From the NCBI GenBank assembly GCA_036365455.1, contig JAWQUS010000008.1:21063501-21127500 (forward strand): 64,000 bases of DNA, read 5' to 3'. Within the stretch, counting starts at the first letter, position 1. Each line of letters opens with the position of its first letter. Positions 23,401-35,400 of this stretch are shown here, piece by piece. This stretch comes from Macrosoma leucophasiata. Its lineage: Eukaryota > Arthropoda > Insecta > Lepidoptera > Hedylidae. A program made the position numbers and the translations under genes. The notes beneath the pieces are model-generated. The model searched no databases, had not been told where the DNA came from, and saw only the letters and a list, made by a program, of their open reading frames with translations.

Positions 23401-26400
23401 ATTTTTCACTTAATTCTCGATAAATTAGCTTTTTTGACATACCTAGTTAACAATGTTTTAAGCAATACAGAATGAAACACCTTCTTTAATATTTGTTTTC
23501 TTTATTTTTCTTTCCGAATACTGCCGATCAAATGATTTATATATTTTCAAATTATTTGAATCAGTCGGCTATTTAAAAAAGTTTACTTTTTGTGTAAATA
23601 TCTAACTTCATTATTTAAAATACATTTTCTCTTAGCGACCTCTTCCTTTTCCACTTGTATAAACTGGGTGGTCTATTGAGATGGATCAGTGATGATTAAT
23701 GTGGGATATCGTTGCTTAGTAGGTCAATAATAATTGTGCATTGCAGTCTTGTATGATCTGCAAAAAACTATTCTAACTGTATTACCAGGTACACATTACC
23801 TACATAATATTACTTATGGAAGTATATACAAAACAAAAATATAATTATTTATAGTTCAATAATTTTTAACTTTTAAGCTTTCTCAGTATTTATTTCATTG
23901 TTCTTCCAAATAAGTCATTTATTTTTTATGACATTTATTTATTTATTTTAACTTTTTTTGTCGGCTGTCTTATTAACTATATAAATCGGTAATCTTGCTG
24001 TTTCCGAATAGCAAACATTGCTGGCCTTGAATCCGATTTGTGTTCGGCCACTTAGAAGGGCACACTATCTTGCTTGAGTAGTCTGTAGTGTAGATCTGTC
24101 GGACTTTTACATAGTTCATCCAAGTTACGTTAAGTTACATAGTTCATTAAGTTTTCCCAAACTCAGAGAGAGGGGGGAGGGTGCTAAGTGATTTATTGAA
24201 GCAACTACTATGTCCCTTCAATAAATCACTTACCTGATTAGTAAATTTTGTTTCAGAAATTATAGTTTGGACAAAACAAGATTATATTTTAGTTTGAGAT
24301 TGTATTCTTTTAAACATAGAGCAACACCGGAGGGGAGTGGCCATATGCAGTCTGTCAAAGTACAACCCCATGTGGGCCTGTGGCCTAGATGTTTAAATGT
24401 GTACGTGAAATTGTTTCCATATTTTGTTAAAGTCAAGCTGTGAGTTTCGTAGTAATAGACGATTTTGGTGGTGTGCGTGCGTGTCGCAAGCATTTTCCTC
24501 CGCAAAAAATGACAGACTGTTTTGCGTCGGTAATAAACGCTATGGCTACTCCCCTCCAGTCCGCCGTGGCCGGTGGCCCGTGTTGCTCTATGCTTTTGAA
24601 GCTAAGTTATTTTAATTTCTATCTTGACCGTCACTCACCAGTAGTGTAATCTATTTTTGCAACTATTTCCAATTATTCGTGAGTCCGATTTATACTTAGT
24701 GTGTTAGAGGGTTATTTTGAGTAAATATAATTTTGATGGTGGCCGTGTTCTGATTTATTTTCGAAGATAAAAATCCATCAAGTACAGGCTCCGAGCTTCT
24801 TAAAACAGCTTGAAAATTAATTGTACCATCTCAATAGTCACTCCTGTCCTTGAGCATATAAATTATACAAATATATATTGGTTATGGTTTCTGCATTATA
24901 ATTATTATAGCAGGCACAGTTTGCATGGCTTATGAATATAAATGCTCGAGCGGAGACTGTGTTGAGGCCGAGTCGAGGTGCAACGGGACTGTGGAATGCA
25001 AGGACAGTTCCGACGAATGGAACTGCTCTTGCAAAAGAGATCAATTCAAATGTCGGGATGGTACTTGCATTAATATTGGCCTACGATGTAACGGTCGAAG
25101 AGACTGTCATCCACTCGGGGAAGACGAACACAACTGTGGTAAGTACCTCGATAGCGGTGCTGCCCTGTCCATTCTTTTTTCTTCATGTAATTGCCTGTCT
25201 GTGTCCACATTTTGGCAGCCCTGTAAGTACATGAAATTTTAAATTGCCGCGCGATCTGTGTCCTATTACTAAAGAACTGCAATATTCATATAAAAAATAG
25301 ACCAGAAACAAAGAGCTGGCTATAAAATATATTATTTATCTCATGTTAATGTCGAACTGGGCTTTTACATTGATATGACAATTTATACAACTGATAAGTT
25401 AAGATTATTGAAAAAATATTAAAATCATGAAAGAGATAATTATATCTCTTTCATGATTTTAATATTATATAGTATTAATAGTATTTTTTCAATCTATTAT
25501 ATAGTATTTTGCGGCATGGTTTGGTAGTTGTAGGATATTTTAGGTAACATTGTTAATCCTATTTCATTGCAATAAAATTTACCACAAAAAAGGAACGTGT
25601 AACGTAAGAAGCAGAGAAACTGAGAATATCACTTCCGTCACTTTGTCCTGCACCGGGCAAGTATAACACAATCATCACAGCACTACTTAGCAGACGGACA
25701 AACTTCTTGGAGGCTACATTTTTGTGTTCTGCCCGCGTTCTGTTCCGTTTGCCTTTTATTTGCAATTTACTTTGGTTCTCAAGAAAAAATAAATGGAATA
25801 GTGTAATAAAATCCAGGGTCACCAAATTAAGGATCTCTCCAGCTAAGTGACGTCCACTGCTGAACAAAGGTTTTCCCAAAGACGGTCACAACAGATTGCA
25901 TCATTTGGAGAGAATATTCCATAATCGCCACACTTGGCATTCACATTGGCGATCGCAGTGGAGGCACTTTTATCACGGGACGCTGCTGCCCATCCCGTGT
26001 TGTATATTTACTACCGCCCTATTGGAATGGTTTGATCGCCATTGTTCGGTTGACTGACTGCACTAGTGGAAGACTTCTCCTCCACTAGAGGGGTGGTGGG
26101 GTTGTCTCGTCCCGGCGCCTTCGGGAGGAAGGGATATCTTTGTCAAAATATTATAGCACTTAGGAAAATATAGCAAATGGTATATTACAGCGTCCTGTCC
26201 GCCTCATTTACCGTTCACATGCGATCGCGGCTCCAGGGTCTTATGCGCCATCAGGTGTGATGGTCGGCAGGAGTGCGACACAGGCGAAGACGAATTTGAC
26301 TGCGGTATGTTCTCATCTACAGTACGCGCAAAACTTAAATGCCTCCTTGAAGTTAACTTAAGAAGGCGTTCAAATATTACGTAACGCTCTATGCGATGCG

Positions 26401-29400
26401 ATGATGAAATAGAACGATGCCATGTTTCCACAGGCAACTTCAGTCAGTGGCATTTAAGTTTTATGCGTACCTATTGTAATTATTAATATTTAGGAAAAAA
26501 GGGTAGGTAGTTTTTTAAGGTGCCATTTTCTGTGTACGCTTTAATGGAGACCTACCTACCGACCTACTCGACGGTCTAACTTGATTGCTTTTGATCTCTT
26601 TGATTTTTACGTTACCCCCTATGAAAACTATAGCCTAAGTTTGACCGTCTGTATTACTTCAGTAAGGAGTATGATAGATAATGTTAATTTTATCACTATA
26701 GCTGTCACAGGAGGTACGAAAAGAATTGAAAATTTAAAGTCTTAAACAAAAATTTTTTTACGGATTTATCATGCGTGTATTCCGTGTATGCCCGTCTTAA
26801 GCCCAACGAAATCAATGGAGGTATTTGAAATAATTTGCAAATATTGTCCGACAAACAACCTAAGCCTACCTTGGACTACGGAAGGTAAAAATCGACCGAA
26901 ACGTCATGATTTTAATAGTAATTTTAGTGTAATGTACGCAGGATAAATCATTAGTGTAATGTACGCAGGATAAATCTTTAAAAAAATGTTTTATATCAAT
27001 GGGTGTAGCTCGCGAAAGCCTAATAAAATATCAAATTAAAAATTTGTCTAGCAGTAAATGTAGATACACTACACATTTCCTCATCGTGCACTATTCCTAT
27101 CCTCTTCTTATCCTGAACATTTCACTGCCGCGGTGTATAGTGTATCTAACTGTGCGTTTATAAGGAAACTGAAGATTTTGATTTCTTAAGATCAAATAAA
27201 AATAATGGAATGTCTTATCAATTTTCTTCTTTAAAGACATTCCATTCACTACAAAGGGCAATCATTATATTTATTATTAAAATATCTTTGTAATATTTTT
27301 TTTTTATTTAAATATTAAACGAAGAATCGACTATTTTAAAAAGTTAATATTTAATAGCATTTTGTAATATATCATATTTGCTTTGTATTTAAAATAAAAA
27401 AGATGATGCATGTTAATTACGCTTTGCGATTGTAATTCATGTTTTATATATTATATACCTACTGAGTGCGACTAACGACTATGCGAATTAAATTAATGCA
27501 ACTAATTAATAATTAATCTCATGTAAATGTTTCTTACATGGGCCAAAACGTAACCGGCAAATCGTGGGTGTTTGCATGTATGATTGAATACATGCATTTA
27601 CCTCTGCCTACCCCTTCGGGGATTACAGGCGTGAAGTTACGTTAAATGTTTCTTGAAAATTCTCTTATTTTCAGAACCTGTTGAATGCACCACACTGAAG
27701 TGCGATGGGATATGCTTACAAGAAAATCAAATTTGCGACGGAACATCAGACTGTTCTGATGGCAAAGACGAAATATGTGATTGCAGGCCCGAGGATTCCA
27801 GGTAATATTATCAAAATGCGATAAAAAATATTTGAAATTATCGGTAAGTCCTTGCTGGTTCTACTGCGAGTTCTATTTCATACATTTTTCCATTGCGAAG
27901 TGCGACCATTGTCAATATGCGACTGCGCGAATGCCATGCGAGTTTATACTTATTTTAAAAAAATAAATTGGCGATAGTTTAACGAACTGCAATGTATAGT
28001 CTTATAGCAGTTGTGACAGTGTACTTGTTAATGTTATATAATTATTTATTTATAGATGTGGCAACGGCAAATGCATTAATAGAAATTACCTCTGCAATGG
28101 TTACAACGATTGTGGCGATTGGAGTGATGAAAAGAATTGTGTGAACCCTCAGCCGAAGCCAGGTAAGCTTCCTTAACCCGTCAGACAGCGAGAAAAATAT
28201 GACAATTGATTTCTTATTGTCCGTGGACAATATCGTCTCCGCGTTGCTTAACCTAATAATGTCTTTGTGTGCTGTGTAGGTATGTAATTTCTGGCACAGA
28301 GGCATTACACCTTGGGCCTCAGGAGTGGTAACGCATCGGCATTTTGGGTGGTTGTCTATAGGCTGCAGTCATCACTTAACATCAATTTGAACTGCAGGCT
28401 TGTTTGCCACATTCATTAAATTAAAAAAAAATTGTAAGAATTTTAATTATCTTACTTACCATCTATATTGGCATCTACGGTCCCCTTAATGCATTATAGA
28501 TTTATTTAACGGTTTCCCGACTACGCCAAACTTTGTGATCTCGCGCCACTCCGAGGTTCTTCATACGCATACCAGCAAAGCTATCACACTGGCGTAAGAG
28601 ATCGTCATCTCACGGCCAGCTCTACACAGTGGGTCTCCACCCCGGTACATTCGCATTGAAGTCTTTCATGACAATGTGGTATGTGAGTCAACAACGTGGG
28701 TTTTACGAACGAATACCTTTTGGGTACGCCACTCTCGATCTTGACAATGATGTTCACGAGGGATTTGTGGACGATGACCGGCACCACCCTGGGATTGTAA
28801 TTTGCTTTACGGGAAATAAAACAGGTTTAATGTATTTGAGGGTTAGCTATTCTTCTCTCTGTCTTTGGACTTCAGATAACCCTATAGTTTCCCATTGTAA
28901 CTTCGTCAATTCTTCCTCTTATTCCACGATCAATCGATCGGTCTTCTCAATGTCTGTATTTTATTATTATGTTTCTTTTTTACATTTTTTTAAAAGTTAA
29001 AATGGCATCGCTATTACGGGTATTGCCAGAGTTAAGTAAAACGATATTTGGTATTCGTATATAAGCATCGTAAAAGTTAGAATCAGTCAGTCAGCCAATT
29101 ACTTATTATGTCAGGTGAGTCACAAATAATCAGTTATTGGAGTAAAGCGATGGCTACTTTACCAGAACATTAACTATTAAGTTTTGGGGGCAACCTGAAA
29201 GGCCGTGTTTTAGCACTGTTATTCTATTTCACTATACACGGACACTGTACTGAACTTATATGAAACAAAATGCCACCAACTTTATTAAATGTAACTCAAA
29301 AATACTCTAAGAAAACGAAATAAAATAAGAGCACCACACGCCTCTAGGATTTCGCCAAAACTCCTAAATTGTGTTAACAGCGCCAGTTGTCGTTGGGAGT

Positions 29401-32400
29401 GGTATTCTAGCACCTGCTGGAGATTCTTAGCACCCTCTGCCTCGCCGAAATTGCGACTGGTATCAGAGTCGGTAAAAGTGTAGCCGCTGGGTACTAATGG
29501 CCTTCTATTAGTTTTGTACATCATGTGAGGCGGGTTGGCTATTGCAGGGGTGATAATTTTGTTGCGGGACGGTGCTGCCCATCCCGCATTGTTGCGTTTA
29601 CTGCCGTCCTATTCCAATAGTTTGACCGACATTGTATGGTTGTTTGACTGCATTTGCAGAAGAATTCTCTTTCACTAGTGAGTAGCAGGGTTGTCACTTC
29701 CCTTCGCCTCGGGAAACGAAACTTGCTTAGAGCATGTTTTTTTTCTAGAGATGTTATGGATTTGAAATTTCGGATACGGATATAGGAATGATTGTTATAC
29801 CGTTATGAAATATAATGTACGGATATGAAATTATTTGGGATTAGCCGTTAGTTTCGTATAATTTCGGATACGTATATGACATTTTTAAGAAAGAACAATC
29901 ACGAAAATTTTTATGTCAAAAATTGGAGCGTATTTATAAACCATTTGCACAGATCGTATTTAAATATTTTTCTACGTTTTTTGAACAAATTATGTAATTT
30001 CATAAAGGCTAGGTGTAATTTGTGTATACTATAACAGATACCAAGAAAGTTATTTTATTTCTTTATACTATTACTACTCGTCCGATATAACTAGATCAGT
30101 CATAAAAATTCCTGTTTAAAATTCCAATTTATTCAATGTGATTGATATATAATCGCTATAGATTCATTTGTAATCTGTCCGCTGTCTGTCATTCAGTGCT
30201 AGTGTTATCTGTCACTTCTGTCAGATTCTGTCACTTTTTGCGGTGTATTGTTTTGTATGTGGTGTTTTCTTCGATGATGTAGGATTTTTTTGAATTTTAG
30301 GACTGTTTGTGGATTAATAACTATAGCTCTTCTTGTGTATGATTGTCGGAAGCAGCCGATTTTTCCGAAATATTCCGATTTTGCTTCACAACTTGATATC
30401 AGTAACAAAATCTATAAAACTTTAAACCTATTTATCATTTTTTCCTGGGGGTTTTGACGAAAAAACTGTATATTACGCAACTCATGAATTGATTTTGAAT
30501 AATTAGCAATATTTTTGAGCTGAAGACAGTGAGTATTTCACTGACATAAAAACATGTATGGGAGTTCGCCATTGTTCTTTCAAAAGTAAAATACAAATAT
30601 CATGACTGTAAAATTGCTCACAAGTTAGTAAGACGACAAAGTAGTTAACAAATAATGCAAGCGGTCGAGCGCGGCTTGTGTGACGCCTATATCAAATATT
30701 ATCCGAAAGTTTTATTTCCGTTTCGGTTACGGATATGTTTTTATATCTGATATCCGATAGTTTCGGATGCGTTTACGGAGCTAACCTAACATCCCTGATT
30801 TTTTTACAGGTTGCAAGGATGACGAATTCCAGTGTCGTAATGGAATGTGTATCAATAAATATTTTAAGTGTGACAAAAATTATGATTGTGATGATCAGTC
30901 TGATGAAGAAAATTGCCGTGAGTTTAATTGATTTAAAATTATAAAAAGTAATATTACGTAATTTTTTTTGCTTTTGTGCAGAATTAACATTAAATATGAT
31001 AGGCTTAATATACGTCAAATTTCGAAAAATTTTTTATCCAGTTATCTGCAACTGAACTAGTTACTTAAATGCGTTGAGTCAATTTAAATAAAAATATTGG
31101 AGCGCTGAACATTTCGATCACATTAATAGAGATATTACTGGTGATACATCTCCGGAAAATGAAGCGTAGACAGACCCCCATAAGATGGACCGACGACCTG
31201 GTGAAGGTCGCGGGCAATCGCTGGACGAGGGCGGCCCAGGGCCGTTCGTTGTGGCAATCTTTGGGAGAGGCCTTTGTTCAGCAGTGGACGTCTTTTGGCT
31301 GAAATGCTGACGATGATGATATCTCCAGTGCATTACTCAACATACTTGCCACTAAACGGTAGTGTTCCGCGCTATAGTGTTCGGGTCAGTTAGTGTACGG
31401 CAACATGTCTATTTTGAAATCTCTGGTTTTTTTGCTGATATTTGTTTAGCTGTCTTTTTTTCGATTCTGCCCAGAAAGTGTAAATTGTGGAACCAACTTC
31501 CCTCTGAGGTGTTCCCTCGGTGCTACAATATGGGGTTTTTAAAAATAGCGTCAAAAATAGTCTTTCAGGGCTGGCAGCACGTTCGCAACTCCCCTGGTAT
31601 TGCAAATGTTCATAGGCGTGGTGACCACTTACGATCAGGTGGCCCATTTGCTTGTCGGTCAACTTAATGACATTAAAAAAAATACAGCATATTGATCTTT
31701 TACCTTTGAGGTAAAAGTGCCATTAAAAATTGAACTTCACTTATTACTTGTTGAGGTTAATAAAGCAGGCCATAAAGACTGATATGATGAGAATTAAAGA
31801 TAATGTTCCTATTTTCTGAATAATGCTAAAAGTGCGATTTTGTTTTAGTGTAAATCTATATTTGGAAATATAAATGAATGAAATATTGACTTTAGCTCAT
31901 CGACGACACTTGTTTTATTTTGCTGTCATAATATTGTATGCTTAATATTTGAACATAGTACGAGTTTTTATATTTAAAATATATTGAATGCCTCATTTTT
32001 TGACATCACACCCAATAGTCGAGAACTGGCGAATTAGAAATCGGGAACTGGAAATTTCGGTCGAAAACTGGTAAAATCGGCGTTTTCGGCTTTATTGTTT
32101 TTTTTTTTTTAATTATTTCCAGGTGCTACATGAAAATAAGGGATATTAAACGCAAAAAAGACTATATTGACTATGTGTATTATTTTTCTTCAATTTTTGC
32201 TTATAATAATTCTATTTATTTTTTCGTTCTAAATTGGGCAACTCCACTAATCGGTCGTGAACTGGCGAAATGACCCTATAACGCCATATTATTCTTATGG
32301 CCAGCCTTCTCAATTTGTTTTTCCCTTTTTACAGTTTCATGCAGCGAGTATCAATTCCAATGTCGCGATGGAACGTGTATTGAAAACCGATATTATTGCG

Positions 32401-35400
32401 ATAATAGGAGGGATTGCCCTGATAACTCTGATGAAGACAGTTGTCCCCTTGTTACTACATCTCCTCCGATAAGTAAGTACAAGGGTGATTACTTTACTTT
32501 AGTTTTTACTGCCATGGGACGGTTAAAACATTTGGAAAAAATAGTAACGTGTGTTATTTTAAACATATTTAGAAAATGAGTTTGTATCGTTCGTTCGATT
32601 GCAAAGAACTGCATCAATACTGATCTATTGACAAAAAGTCCTGATTCGTTCGACCCGTTCAAATGATTGATTGTTTCATTCATTCAAGGATGGGATTTAT
32701 CAAAGGTCGTTAGCTAAATCTGGTTCTATGAAAAGGACCCGTTCATCGTAATAGCTCAGCAGTTCATTTGAATCAGCGAGCCAGATCGATCGATACATAT
32801 AATTTATTCGATATATATCACCGGCTCGCGTTCGGTTCGTTTCATTCACTCGGATCGACGCGACCTGCGATGCTATGACGGGTCATCGAACGAATGGGTC
32901 CTTTTAAACAAAACAAACCAATAGATCGCGCAAATTTGAAGTCCCTGTTCTTATGATTCGTTCAATCGCGAACGACACATACTCGTATCTAATAAAATAA
33001 TCTTTATCTGGATTTTATGTTATTAATTCTGAAAACACATCACGCACACATATCATTATAAAATGTCCAAGATTTTCTTCAAGCGATTATGACTGTTGCA
33101 CTCATTGTTGACTAGAGTTAGAATGTTACTTCACCTCCGTTCCCTTAGCGTTTTCTGCGTGATTGTAAAAAGTTATTTTTTTTCGAATTATTAATTGTAC
33201 ACTTCTCATCAAAAAAATCGAAACACCTAGCAAGTTTATGTTTTGTAAGAATTTTAACAAATCTTTATTCGCGCTTCCTTCATTCGCGTTTTCACTAGTC
33301 GCGGATTGAAAAAATGTGACTCAAGTCAAGTGATTCGCCGATTGAATCGGTACATCGGTACATATGTCCCTAAATAAAAAGCATTTCCGTTGTCAACGCG
33401 TCAAGATAAATAAAGAAGACTTTATTTATTACAACTACGCCTATATTGTGTTTTTGTCGCCTGTACGGCGTTGTTTGTTTTGTTCGACGGTTCTTTTGAG
33501 GTGAAGTCGCCTTCGCCGTTTACGGTGTTTTTAAGTATGTAAACAAACAGAAAATTTAGATAAAACAAACTTGTTACTCAAAACATAAAGTATATTATTG
33601 AATGCTGCCACAATTGGGCCATTGCCTAAACCTCAAGATATTATGTAACTTATCAAAATGTATGGTTAAAATTTTATATTAAACTGTATTTTTGACCTTA
33701 TAATTCTATATAAATTACCATTCCATATTCACGATTTCTGTATTGGCGGCATATTTACGGAACGTATACCCCGCGAATAAAGAGCTTCTACTGTATTTAA
33801 AAATAAAATATTTAACGTTTTATAGTGCAAAATATGATATGGTTTTCAAAATCTAATGTTGATGTTCTAAATTCAAATAATTTTTTCGCAAGTTTCGTAT
33901 TTTGTTTACAGAGTCATTTACCCTGTATTGAGTATGGACGCAATGGATAAAAAAACAACTCGTAAATGAAAAAAAAAAATAACGTGAATTCAATAACTTG
34001 AGGGATCTCCGAGCTCTTTTGACCTACTGTTTCCAAGCTACCTTAATATACTATTAATTTGGCCAGTCTTCTCAATTGGTTTTTCTCTTTTTACAGTTTC
34101 ATGCAACGAGTATCAATTCCAGTGTCGCGATGGAACGTGTATTGAAAACCGATATTATTGCGATAATAGAAGGGATTGTCCTGATAACTCTGATGAAGAC
34201 AGTTGTCCCCTTGTTACTTCATCTCCTCCGATAAGTAAGTATATGGGTACTTACTTTACTTTAGTCTTTACTGTCATGGGCCAGTTGAAAATTTTGGAAA
34301 ATATAGTCATTAACGTGTGTAATTTTGTGTGTTTTTATGTGTCACCGATTGCTCCGTTAATTAATTGTCGACCTGCGATGCTATGACGGGTCATCGAACG
34401 AATGGTTCCTTTTCAACAAAACGAACCAATGGATCGGACAAATTTGAAGTCCCTGTTCTTACAATTCGTTCAATCGCGAACGACACACACTCGTATCTAA
34501 TAAAATATTTTTTATCTGGCTCTTTGAACTCAATCTTAATTCATGTAATTCTTCGGAAAACACATTATGCACACATATTATCATAAAAGGTCAAAAGATT
34601 TTCTTCAAGCTCTAAATGTCATAGGTATATAATTATATAGTATTTTATAATTTACTAGCCGACCCGGGACAGTTCGTTATGCTAACAAGGAATGTTAAAG
34701 CCATTGCTTTGTGTTTATTGCGGACAGATAGATAGATTGCAGACGCTGCCGGAGGCTTTGTTTTATAATATGTATAGATAGATAAACGTAGTGAGCATAG
34801 ATTGGCAAAGCATTGGATCTGTCATCGACTAAGTTACAGTACCAAACGGAGGTTTAATCGGGTTGTAATATATTATGTCATACCTTCGGCAGCAACGCCT
34901 CAAGTTCAGGTTTGGTTGCATAGGGGTCAGCCAATCTGTCTCTTATAACATGTAACAGAAATAACGCACACCCTTAAACACCGCAATTGGCTAATAGAGT
35001 TATAAACATAATACATACATACACTGTCGCAATGTGTTGTAGCGTAACCTGCTCAACACCGCTATTTAACACTCGCTAGTAATTAAATACAGTTTTTGAC
35101 TATTTTATTTCTTAACTTATTTAAACTTAATAAATGTTATTAAAAAAAAGGAAACATTTGTTTTTTTGTATGTATGTTTGTAACGTCGTCTCACAAAAAC
35201 TACTGTAAGACATTTAAAAAAAATATTATTTTTTTCACCATTGTAAAACTGCATCTTCACTGAGTAGACACATTACATTTTCATAAAATAGGGATAGTTA
35301 ATAAAAGTGCAATAATGTAACCTTGTATAATAATCTAAACCTGTAAAAAAGTTAGTCACAAAAATCTGTCATCTGTCATGTGCGCTGCGGAAACAATAAA

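Noticed and set aside
28605..29000. ORF of 123 codons ([12 protein letters not shown]...)
   Set aside because: No recognisable domain, no splice context in the gene's phase, and the C-terminal half is low-complexity; could be an unidentified repeat but not supportable as a gene.
29285..29524. Minus-strand ORF of 79 codons
   Set aside because: No family signal; flanked by dispersed repeats.
34655..34680. ACTAGCCGACCCGG as a Helitron end
   Set aside because: The CTAG end is there on the minus strand but no hairpin and no matching 5' end were found.
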